Shown here: positions 7,096 through 13,196 of the stretch, piece after piece
Layout: each line of letters begins with the position of its first letter
How positions within the stretch are numbered: the first letter of the stretch is position 1
Assembly: GCA_016776705.1 (NCBI GenBank)
Contig: JADHSW010000066.1
Location: 1-13,196, forward strand
Reading direction: 5' to 3'
From: Rhodospirillales bacterium
Lineage (GTDB): Bacteria > Pseudomonadota > Alphaproteobacteria > Rhodospirillales > JABHCV01
DNA: 13,196 nt
Made by a program: the position numbers and the translations under genes
Notes under the pieces: model-generated
Told to the model about the DNA's origin: nothing
The model's input: only the letters and a program-made list of their open reading frames with translations
The model's database searches: none

Positions 7096-7862
7096 GCGCG
7101 CGCCAGATCACCCTTGAAGTTCTGCGCTATCGGCCTGAAAGCGAATCCGAGCCGGTGTTCCAGTCTTACAGCGTGCCCTGTCAGAAAGAATGGGTCGTGC
7201 TGGACGCCCTTAATTATGTGAAGGACAATCTGGATCGCACCCTGAGTTTCCGGTGGTCCTGCCACATGGCAGTCTGCGGAAGCTGCGGCATGGTCATTAA
7301 CGACAATCCCATGCTGTCCTGCAAAGCGTTTCTGCGTGATTTGCCCGATCATATCCGGGTCGAACCGCTTCAGAATTTCCCCATTGAACGTGATTTGATG
7401 GTTTCGCTTGATGATTTCATGGACAAGCTTAAAAGCGTCAAACCCTATCTGATCCCCAAACAACCCACGGCTGACCCAGACGGCACCTATAAGCAGTCTT
7501 CGGCCCAACTGAAAAAATTCAAACCCTTCGCCATGTGCATTAACTGCATGGCCTGTTATTCGGTCTGTCCGCAATATGGCCTGAACGATGGGTTCGCAGG
7601 ACCGGCGGCACTGGCATTGGCCCATCGCTACAACGCCGACAGTCGCGATCAGGGCCGCCGCGCCCGCGAGGACGTGGTGGCAAGCAATACCGGCATTTGG
7701 GAATGCACCTTCGTTGGTGCCTGTTCGGAAGTTTGCCCCAAGAACGTTGATCCTGCGGCGGCGATCCAGCAAACAAAAATCGCCAGCACCGTTGATTACT
7801 TCAAGGACCTGTTGATGCCTTCCGGTCGAAAAATTGCGCACCCCGAGGGAGACACCACATGA
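7092..7862 (+). CDS. frdB: Fumarate reductase iron-sulfur subunit FrdB
   Basis: This subunit carries electrons from the membrane quinol site to the FrdA flavin through three iron-sulfur clusters. The Cys ligands align one-to-one with E. coli FrdB, shifted by one: [2Fe-2S] C57, C62, C65, C77; [4Fe-4S] C149, C152, C155 and C215; [3Fe-4S] C159, C205, C211. K229 in AIQQTK corresponds to E. coli Lys228, a quinone-site residue. The GTG start overlaps the frdA stop, and the stop overlaps the frdC start (ATGA). It has 256 aa, about 12 more than E. coli, with the extra residues at the C-terminus. Identity is very clear. Confidence 0.95.
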   Translation: MSARQITLEVLRYRPESESEPVFQSYSVPCQKEWVVLDALNYVKDNLDRTLSFRWSCHMAVCGSCGMVINDNPMLSCKAFLRDLPDHIRVEPLQNFPIERDLMVSLDDFMDKLKSVKPYLIPKQPTADPDGTYKQSSAQLKKFKPFAMCINCMACYSVCPQYGLNDGFAGPAALALAHRYNADSRDQGRRAREDVVASNTGIWECTFVGACSEVCPKNVDPAAAIQQTKIASTVDYFKDLLMPSGRKIAHPEGDTT

Positions 7863-8251
7863 ACAACGCTCCCTATATACGCCCCATGCCCGCATCCTGG
7901 TGGTTGCGCCAGGGGCGGTATGTTCGCTACATGATCCGCGAGGCAACCTGCCTGTTTGTCGGCCTGCATGCGCTTGTTTTGCTTGTCGGCGTTTACCGAT
8001 TGTCCCAGGGGCGCGAAGCATTCGAGGCTTTTCTTGAAGCCCTGTGGAGCCCGGCGGGACAACTGATAAGCGCCGCTATTCTGATAATGGCCGTTATTCA
8101 TTCGGTGACCTGGTTCAATCTTACGCCCAAGGCCATGCCCCTGTGGATTGGCGAAAAACAAGCGCCGGGATGGATCATTGTCGCCGCCCATTATGGCGGA
8201 TGGTTCGTGGTTTCAGTCATTGTCCTGTTACTTGCCGGAGGGCTTTCCTAG
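7859..8251 (+). CDS. frdC: Fumarate reductase membrane anchor FrdC
   Basis: This inner-membrane anchor subunit has three predicted helices (about 27-49, 67-88 and 108-128). It helps attach FrdAB and forms the quinol site with FrdB and FrdD. The N-terminus PYIRPMPASWW matches the E. coli FrdC pattern PYVRPM-x3-WW, and E28 in IREAT corresponds to E. coli Glu29, needed for menaquinol oxidation. HSVTWFNLTPKAMP (80-93) matches the conserved H-x-x-TWF-x-x-PKA segment. The length of 130 aa equals that of the family. No haem-ligand pattern of the single-anchor type was seen, which fits the haem-free E. coli class. The ATG overlaps the frdB stop by 4 bases, and frdD follows immediately after its TAG. 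Confidence 0.93.
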   Translation: MNNAPYIRPMPASWWLRQGRYVRYMIREATCLFVGLHALVLLVGVYRLSQGREAFEAFLEALWSPAGQLISAAILIMAVIHSVTWFNLTPKAMPLWIGEKQAPGWIIVAAHYGGWFVVSVIVLLLAGGLS

Positions 8252-8599
8252 ATGGCGCGATCACACAAACCTGTTGTTTGGGGACTTTTTGCCGCCGGTG
8301 GCACGGCGAGCGCCTTTCTTGTTCCCGTTCTGGCTATAACCCTGGGATTTGCTGTGCCACTCGGCCTGTTAAGCCCAACCGATCTTTCATTTGATAGGGT
8401 TTACAGTATTGTCTCCCATCCACTGGGACGATTGGTTCTTTTCGGTTATATGACTGTTTGTTTCTGGCACGCCGCACACAGGACGCGGACAACTGCGCAC
8501 GATGTTGGCCTTCATAATGACAGGGTAACGATGATCGTTTGTTACGGGGCGGCCGGATTGAGCACAGTGTTGGCTGCCTTGTTTCTGCTATCCCTGTAG
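8252..8599 (+). CDS. frdD: Fumarate reductase membrane anchor FrdD
   Basis: This is the second three-helix anchor of the complex (about 115 aa, family about 119). VVWGLFAAGG (8-17) matches the FWGLFGAGG opening of E. coli FrdD, and VPLGLL (35-40) and the HAAHRTRTTAHD segment (70-81) match the conserved HR...HD region. The start codon directly abuts the frdC stop (TAG then ATG), so translation is probably coupled. With FrdC it completes a four-subunit haem-free quinol:fumarate reductase. Identity is clear despite the usual low conservation of anchors. Confidence 0.92.
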   Translation: MARSHKPVVWGLFAAGGTASAFLVPVLAITLGFAVPLGLLSPTDLSFDRVYSIVSHPLGRLVLFGYMTVCFWHAAHRTRTTAHDVGLHNDRVTMIVCYGAAGLSTVLAALFLLSL

Positions 8600-8650
8600 C
8601 GAACGTCATTAAATTCACCTCAATAAAAAACCACGGTCGAAAAAACGAAC

Positions 8651-9364
8651 ATGGATCAAATATTAATAAAAACTGAAACAGACTCCCCCGCGCCCCTACT
8701 CGCGGCACCGGCCATTCCTGATTATCTACTCAATACGTACCATTGGGCCTATATCAACCCCACCAATGTCTCCTGGCTTGACCGGGATTTGATCGTCTGG
8801 GCCATTTTGTGGGGAAACAGCGGACGACTGATGAGCGCCGCATTCAGTGAAATAAAGCCCGGCGAAAACGTTCTTCAGGCGGCTTATGTTTATGGGGATT
8901 TTTCACACCGTCTGGCCCATCACGTTGGACCAGACGGGAAGCTGGACGTGATCGACATTCTGCCTATCCAGGTCAACAACTGCCGCGCACGGCTTGAAGA
9001 CTTGCCGCAGGCCAGTGTCAGACTGGCTGACGCCATGAACCCGGGCGGTGGTCCTTATGATTCCGTTTGCTGCTATTTTCTGCTACACGAAATGCCCCAC
9101 GAAAAGAGGACGGATGTCATCCGGGGATTACTCGAACGGGTTGCCCCGGGTGGCAAGGCAATTTTTGTCGACTATCACAAACCGGCGCCCCTTCATCCCC
9201 TGAAGGGCATCATGAATTTGATCTGGCGCAAGTTCGAACCCTTCGCTATTGATCTGATGGAAACTGAAATTGAAACCATCGTCCCGGATGTCAAGAATTT
9301 CAACTGGACAAAAGAAACCTATTTCGGCGGCCTGTATCAAAAAGTCGTCGCGAGGCGCACTTAA
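8651..9364 (+). CDS. rquA: Rhodoquinone biosynthesis protein RquA
   Basis: RquA is a class I methyltransferase-like enzyme known to convert ubiquinone to rhodoquinone by swapping a ring methoxy for an amino group, with S-adenosylmethionine as amino donor. Visible hallmarks are the N-terminal PDYLLNTYHWAYINP (23-37), the segment VYGDFS (80-85) in place of the glycine-rich SAM motif I of true methyltransferases, then D102 in VIDILPIQ, YFLLHEMPH (142-150), VAPGGKAIFVDYH (164-176) and PFAIDL (197-202). The length of 237 aa is typical. It follows frdD by 51 bp and is almost certainly in the same transcript, though that gap lacks a clear ribosome site before the ATG. Rhodoquinol has a low potential suited to fumarate reduction, so product and neighbour fit. 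The alternative, an ordinary UbiE-like quinone methyltransferase, is disfavoured by the altered motif I. Confidence 0.9.
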   Translation: MDQILIKTETDSPAPLLAAPAIPDYLLNTYHWAYINPTNVSWLDRDLIVWAILWGNSGRLMSAAFSEIKPGENVLQAAYVYGDFSHRLAHHVGPDGKLDVIDILPIQVNNCRARLEDLPQASVRLADAMNPGGGPYDSVCCYFLLHEMPHEKRTDVIRGLLERVAPGGKAIFVDYHKPAPLHPLKGIMNLIWRKFEPFAIDLMETEIETIVPDVKNFNWTKETYFGGLYQKVVARRT

Positions 9365-9376
9365 GCGATCTTTGTC

Positions 9377-10864
9377 TCAACCAATAATAAAGGGGTTGGC
9401 CATTTTTCCGGTCATGCTCATCCACACTGTTTTGGTTTGTAAATATTCGTTGATGGATTCCTGACCGCTTTCGCGTCCAATGCCGCTTCGCTTATAGCCG
9501 CCGAACGGCGCCATATAACTGACAGCCCGATACGTATTGACCCACACCGTTCCCGCCTGAATACCGTCAGCAACCCTTATGGCCCGACCTATATCCGACG
9601 TCCAGACGCCCGAAGCCAACCCATACAGGCTGTCATTGGCAATCTTCAGCGCATGATCTTCATCATCAAAAGGAATGACGGACAGGATCGGTCCAAAGAC
9701 TTCTTCCTGGGCGATGCGCATGGCGTTATCGACTTTGGTGAAAATGGTCGGCTCAACAAACCAGCCATCCTTCAAGGCATCATCCGTGGGAATGCCGCCA
9801 CCGAAGACACACTGGGCACCTTCCGATTTTGCAATATCAATGTAGGAAAGAACCTTTTCGCGCTGGGGGATCGTGGTGATCGGGCCAACCTGGGTCTCGC
9901 GGTTTGCCGGGTTGCCAAGCCGCGCCGTTCTGGCGATAGCCAGCAAGCGATCCATGACCTCGTCATGAACACTTCGCTGGACCAAAAGTCGGGAACCGGC
10001 AATACAGGTCTGGCCCGAGGCGGCGAAAATCCCCGAAACAGCCCCGTTAACGGCATTATCCAGACTGGCGTCATCAAATATAATGTTGGGTGATTTACCA
10101 CCCAGTTCCAGCGTAACTTTCTTCAACCCCTGCGCCGCCGTTTCGTAAACTTTCTGGCCACTGATCTCGCCACCGGTGAAGGCAATTTTTGCGACTTTGG
10201 GATGGGCGCTAAGGGGCGCGCCAACGTCAACGCCCAGGCCGGTTACCGTATTGACAACACCGGGCGGGAAACCCGCCTTTTCGAACAGTTCGACAAACTC
10301 AAGTGTTGAGGCCGAGGTATATTCAGACGGCTTGATTACAACCGTATTGCCCGCCGCCAGGGCTGGGGCCAGTTTCCAGGCCAGCAAAAGCAGCGGCGAA
10401 TTCCACGGCGTCACCATGGCGATCACGCCCAGGGGTTCCTGTCGTGTATAGGCAAACATATCGGGCTTATCGATAGGCAAAACCCGCCCTTCAACCTTGT
10501 CGGCCAAGCCGCCGAAATAGCGATACCATTGGGGAATATAATTCAGTTGCGCCGACATTTCGGCAATCAGCTTGCCATTATCACGAACCTCGATTTCCGC
10601 CAGACGCTCGGCATTTTCGGAAATCAGATCGGCCAGTCGAACCATCAATTGGCCCCGCGCGGTTGGCGTCAAGCTGGACCATTCACTGGACGTAAAGGCC
10701 GCATGAGCACTTTCGACCGCGAAATCCACATCCGCAGCCCCACACGTGGGAATCCGGCTCCAAGCCTTGCCTGTAAAGGGGTTAAAGGAATCAAACCATT
10801 CCCGGGAAACTGAATCGATCCGCTTCCCGTTGACAAGGTTCTGAAATGTGGTGAGTTCGCTCAT
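9377..10864 (-). CDS. NAD(P)-dependent aldehyde dehydrogenase
   Basis: This soluble enzyme oxidises an aldehyde to the carboxylic acid with NAD(P)+. With the ATG at 10864 it has 495 aa, the usual length. Key residues are N155 in TPWNSP, K178 in IKPSEY, E253 in LELGGKSPN, the catalytic C287 in GQTCIAGSR and E388 in EEVFGP. PFGGYKRSGIGRE (453-465) near the C-terminus is also standard. The NAD-loop motif reads FTGG (229-232) where FTGS is commoner. The frame is open to 10915, but the ATG at 10864 has a good GAGG ribosome site a few bases upstream and starts just before the folded domain. The substrate cannot be told from sequence. It resembles broad-range enzymes and betaine- or gamma-aminobutyraldehyde-type ALDHs. 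It converges on rquA with a 12-bp gap, with no operon link. Confidence 0.9.
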   Translation of the reverse strand: MSELTTFQNLVNGKRIDSVSREWFDSFNPFTGKAWSRIPTCGAADVDFAVESAHAAFTSSEWSSLTPTARGQLMVRLADLISENAERLAEIEVRDNGKLIAEMSAQLNYIPQWYRYFGGLADKVEGRVLPIDKPDMFAYTRQEPLGVIAMVTPWNSPLLLLAWKLAPALAAGNTVVIKPSEYTSASTLEFVELFEKAGFPPGVVNTVTGLGVDVGAPLSAHPKVAKIAFTGGEISGQKVYETAAQGLKKVTLELGGKSPNIIFDDASLDNAVNGAVSGIFAASGQTCIAGSRLLVQRSVHDEVMDRLLAIARTARLGNPANRETQVGPITTIPQREKVLSYIDIAKSEGAQCVFGGGIPTDDALKDGWFVEPTIFTKVDNAMRIAQEEVFGPILSVIPFDDEDHALKIANDSLYGLASGVWTSDIGRAIRVADGIQAGTVWVNTYRAVSYMAPFGGYKRSGIGRESGQESINEYLQTKTVWMSMTGKMANPFIIG

Positions 10865-10924
10865 ATCTTCCTCATTCTTTGGTATCAATAGCCCGATACT
10901 CGCTTTCTGATGCACAAGAGCCTA

Positions 10925-10933
10925 TATGATAAT
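10925..10933 (+). promoter_or_regulatory. Candidate -10 region for the RRM/GST operon
   Basis: TATGAT (10925-10930) overlaps GATAAT (10928-10933), two -10-like hexamers in the 102-bp gap between the divergent aldehyde dehydrogenase and RRM genes. No convincing -35 was found (TTCTGA at 10905-10910 is poor). Transcription would start near 10940, giving a leader of about 27 nt. Confidence 0.3.
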
Positions 10934-10966
10934 GCAAAGCTTAATCTTTTGTTCACCGGAGCCCAA

Positions 10967-11203
10967 ATGAAACTCATCGTTCTTAACCTGCCCCGCGATT
11001 TTAGCAAGGAGGACCTTGCAAAAATATTCAAAGCCCATGGCGAAATCAGTGCCTGCGACCTGGTCATCGATGAACACACCGGAATTTCAAAAGGCTTTGG
11101 CTTTGTGGAAATGGCCCTTGAGAACGAAGCTGCGAATGCCATCAAGGAATTGCATGGCAGCAAGATAAACAAAAATAAAATCCGGGTTAAACCTGCAAAT
11201 TAA
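10967..11203 (+). CDS. Small single-RRM RNA-binding protein
   Basis: The protein is 78 aa and consists of one RNA recognition motif (beta-alpha-beta-beta-alpha-beta). RNP2 is LIVLNL (3-8) and RNP1 is KGFGFVEM (42-49), with RNA-stacking aromatics F44 and F46. The usual aromatic in RNP2 is replaced by Ile. An RRM alone, without the Gly-rich tail of cyanobacterial Rbp proteins, is a known bacterial form of poorly known role in RNA metabolism. The frame extends upstream to an ATG at 10910, but the ATG at 10967 has a CGGAG ribosome site 7 bases away and begins exactly at the first beta strand. The next gene's ribosome site overlaps the stop of this one, so the two are probably co-transcribed. Confidence 0.88.
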   Translation: MKLIVLNLPRDFSKEDLAKIFKAHGEISACDLVIDEHTGISKGFGFVEMALENEAANAIKELHGSKINKNKIRVKPAN

Positions 11204-11215
11204 GGAGGCGCAAGG

Positions 11216-11884
11216 GTGGACGCCAGAATGCAACGCTCCCTCCCTCTACTGTATTCCTTCCGGCGATGCCCCTACGCCATAAGAGCGCGTTTGGCCCTGA
11301 GCGTCAGCCACCAGCAATGCGTCCTTCGTGAGATTATTTTGCGTAATAAACCAGCCCAAATGCTTGCCCTGTCGTCAAAGGCCACGGTGCCGGTTCTGCT
11401 TTTAACGGACGGCCACGTGCTGGATGAAAGTCTGGACATCATGATCTGGGCATTGGATCGCCATGACCCCCAGCAATGGCTTGTTCCTGAAAACGGCAGC
11501 CTAGTCCATATGAAAGCCCTGATCGCCACATGTGACGGCGCTTTCAAGGATCACCTGGACAGATACAAATATGCTGCGCGTTACGGAAAAGGGACTGACC
11601 CGGTCCATCACCGTACCGAAGGTGTTGCTTTTCTGACTATGTTAAATGACCGCCTGGGCAACCATGCACACCTGTTTGGCAAGCGCCCTGCCCTGGCGGA
11701 TTTTGCCATTTTCCCCTTTGTTCGGCAGTTCGCCAATACGGACCGGGACTGGTTCGATAACCTGCCCATAACGCATTTACAAAACTGGCTCGCCGGGCAT
11801 CTGAAGTCGGATCTTTTTCAAGGTGTCATGTATAAATGGCCCCTATGGACTGTCGGCGACGAGGAAACCCTGTTTCCTGTTTGA
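11216..11884 (+). CDS. Glutathione S-transferase-like protein
   Basis: Cytoplasmic thioredoxin-fold protein of 222 aa. The N-terminal GST domain (about 9-82) has the opening LYSFRRCPYAIRARLAL with C18-P-Y-A (a CxxA, glutaredoxin-like active-site position), the cis-proline of VPV (58-60) and the glutathione-contacting DES (70-72). A helical C-terminal domain follows (about 95-215), with the conserved ALADFAIFPFVRQF (about 159-172). The GTG at 11216 is chosen because AAGGAGG (11202-11208) is ideally placed 7 bases before it; an ATG at 11228 is the alternative. Substrate and reaction are unknown. It lies behind the RRM gene and converges with the RdhA-like gene 9 bp away. Confidence 0.82.
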   Translation: MDARMQRSLPLLYSFRRCPYAIRARLALSVSHQQCVLREIILRNKPAQMLALSSKATVPVLLLTDGHVLDESLDIMIWALDRHDPQQWLVPENGSLVHMKALIATCDGAFKDHLDRYKYAARYGKGTDPVHHRTEGVAFLTMLNDRLGNHAHLFGKRPALADFAIFPFVRQFANTDRDWFDNLPITHLQNWLAGHLKSDLFQGVMYKWPLWTVGDEETLFPV

Positions 11885-11893
11885 AAAGGATGC

Positions 11894-13150
11894 TTACCAA
11901 CTGACCCGGTAAGAATCCGGCGCCGCCTGCCCCTTGCGACGTCTTTCCACTGCCTGTTCAACGCTTTCGGCTTGCTCGGCAAATTTAAGGCCCAGTTTTC
12001 TGTCCGCCGGGAAGGGTCCCTCGTGGATCGGTGGCGGCACAACACTGGCTGGATAATAGGCTATTTTTTGCTTTTTGGGATCGTAAGTGCGATCCGGCTG
12101 GATCATTCTTCGATTGGCCCCATCCGGGACTTCACAATAGTTTTCAGGCACTGGTTCGTGACAGGCTCCGCCCTTGACCTCAAGATCAAGCCACCATTTT
12201 TTCGCATCATTGGGATTGCCATTTCCCAGTTTGTCATCAAGCCAGATCGCCAGGGGCGCCAGGTAAGGTTTTAGCCACATGACATTCAGGCCAAACCAAC
12301 TGCCGATACGATGAAGCCAAGGGCCATCCCATGTGACATCCTTGGTCAAAGGACAGGTTTTGATGCAACGCCCACAGGCCGACCCCTTCATGTTGAGCAT
12401 ACGATATCGAGTGCAGCTTTCGCTGTCTGGCTTCCAGGTTTCGTAGCCGTTGAAAAACACCTTATCGCCGAAGGGAATCGATTTGCTGGGGCATTCGCGC
12501 GCGCACTTAACACAACGGGTGCAAAACTCCTGCATACCAAAATTGATCGGCTTGTCCGCCTCCAAGGGCATATCCGTTGTCAGCACGACGGTCTTCAGCC
12601 TAGGCCCCATAAAAGGATTAACCGCCGTTTCACCAATGCGGCTTTGCTCGCCAAGCCCGGCAAGGATCATCAGCGGCACATGCAAAACGTCGCTGTCGAA
12701 GCTGGTCTGGGCCCGTGCCTCATGCCCCAGTTGGCGTATGTGATCTGACAGGGTGCCTGAAATTTCAGCGCCACGCATATAAGCCCGCATGGACTGGGAT
12801 CCGGAAATCCAGTCATCGCCGCAAGCACCATCGAAGGTTTCTATCCCCTGATCAATCAGCATCACCACCGCATACTTGTGGTATGGGGTGATCGGGGTTC
12901 CGTCCTTTTTATGGGAGTACCAGCAGTATTCAGGAATTTCGCATATGCCGGTGATCGACGATCCCAAATGATGAGAAAGCGCCTTCACGGCTTTGCTATT
13001 GGCGAGCGGGTCTGACGTAGCCGGATCTTTTTCATCCGCAGCCTTGCCTTCCTGTATGGGGACCATCGGCCACATGACGCTGAGCAGACCTTGCGAAACG
13101 GGGTGTTTATAAGCCCATCGCGGGCGTTGTTCTTTCGGCTTGCTCCCCAT
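11894..13150 (-). CDS. Reductive dehalogenase-like (RdhA family) protein
   Basis: This protein belongs to the corrinoid- and iron-sulfur-dependent RdhA superfamily, whose studied members remove halogens from organohalides. Numbering from the ATG at 13150 (418 aa), it shows the core signatures IRQLGHEA (138-145), VPLMILAGLGE (158-168), VLTTDMPLEADKPINFG (189-205) and two [4Fe-4S] sites: C210-x2-C213-x2-C216-x3-C220-P, and C246 with C259-x2-C262-x3-C266-P. It has no twin-arginine signal and no adjacent rdhB anchor, so it is probably cytoplasmic, unlike respiratory RdhA. It also lacks the fused reductase domain of NpRdhA/BhbA. A C-terminal extension of about 150 aa, rich in Trp and Pro, follows the clusters. 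QueG was considered, but the size and the IRQLGHEA/AGLGE context fit RdhA better. The ATG has a GGAG site 8 bases upstream. The frame is also open through a TTG at 13180 to the window edge, so a longer N-terminus is possible. Confidence 0.78.
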   Translation of the reverse strand: MGSKPKEQRPRWAYKHPVSQGLLSVMWPMVPIQEGKAADEKDPATSDPLANSKAVKALSHHLGSSITGICEIPEYCWYSHKKDGTPITPYHKYAVVMLIDQGIETFDGACGDDWISGSQSMRAYMRGAEISGTLSDHIRQLGHEARAQTSFDSDVLHVPLMILAGLGEQSRIGETAVNPFMGPRLKTVVLTTDMPLEADKPINFGMQEFCTRCVKCARECPSKSIPFGDKVFFNGYETWKPDSESCTRYRMLNMKGSACGRCIKTCPLTKDVTWDGPWLHRIGSWFGLNVMWLKPYLAPLAIWLDDKLGNGNPNDAKKWWLDLEVKGGACHEPVPENYCEVPDGANRRMIQPDRTYDPKKQKIAYYPASVVPPPIHEGPFPADRKLGLKFAEQAESVEQAVERRRKGQAAPDSYRVSW

Positions 13151-13196
13151 GTCGCCTTCTCCGGCCCTGATATAAAACAAGGCGCGTTGAGGAATT

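Noticed and set aside
7077..8021. Minus-strand frame of 314 codons across frdB/frdC
   Set aside because: It overlaps two certain genes with conserved cluster ligands on the other strand; it is a composition effect of GC-rich codons.
10865..10915. Upstream ATG at 10915 for the aldehyde dehydrogenase
   Set aside because: The ATG at 10864 has a good GAGG site and matches the family start. The longer form would also overlap the divergent RRM promoter area.
10910..10966. Upstream ATG at 10910 for the RRM protein
   Set aside because: It would start upstream of the likely -10 region; the ATG at 10967 has a CGGAG site and begins exactly at the domain.
11972..12748. Plus-strand frames inside the RdhA-like gene
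   Set aside because: They are antisense to the conserved cluster and corrinoid-family motifs and have no ribosome sites or domains.
1..13196. CRISPR arrays, tRNA or rRNA genes
   Set aside because: No regularly spaced direct repeats, cloverleaf-like sequences or rRNA-like segments were seen on either strand.

Overview
The gene content suggests a facultatively anaerobic alphaproteobacterium, probably Rhodospirillales-like. The main reason is a recognisable rhodoquinone-biosynthesis gene (rquA) directly behind a complete E. coli-type fumarate reductase operon. Moderately GC-rich codon use and the CcoI/CopA-like copper ATPase fit but do not prove this. The taxon is inferred from family knowledge, not from a marker gene.

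Layout, left to right. (1) 1-974: an apparently intact IS5-family insertion sequence with perfect 19-bp terminal inverted repeats and one DDE transposase on the minus strand. (2) 975-1161: an AT-rich spacer with a good sigma70-like promoter and an FNR-superfamily-like dyad in front of the next gene. (3) 1162-3579: a P1B-type copper-exporting ATPase (+). (4) A strong hairpin at 3624-3660 separates it from a convergent RhlE-like DEAD-box RNA helicase (3668-4930, -). (5) 4931-5325: a divergent regulatory region, rich in small dyads, shared by the helicase and the fumarate reductase operon. (6) 5326-8599: frdABCD (+), tightly packed with 4-base or abutting gene junctions, then rquA (8651-9364, +). 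(7) 9377-10864: an NAD(P)-dependent aldehyde dehydrogenase (-), convergent with rquA. (8) 10967-11884: a short RRM RNA-binding protein and a glutathione S-transferase-like protein (+), probably co-transcribed. (9) 11894-13150: a cytoplasmic reductive-dehalogenase-like corrinoid/iron-sulfur protein (-), whose reading frame stays open to the right edge of the window.

The central module is frdABCD-rquA. RquA is known to convert ubiquinone to the low-potential rhodoquinone. FrdABCD can oxidise a low-potential quinol and reduce fumarate to succinate. Together they could form a portable fumarate-respiration cassette for a host that lacks menaquinone. The quinone-site residues known from the E. coli menaquinol enzyme (FrdC Glu and FrdB Lys) are kept, so the E. 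coli-type enzyme seems to be used with rhodoquinol with little change at those positions. The copper ATPase, RNA helicase, RRM protein, GST, aldehyde dehydrogenase and RdhA homologue have no sequence-demonstrable link to this module beyond being neighbours. No tRNA, rRNA or CRISPR array was seen.
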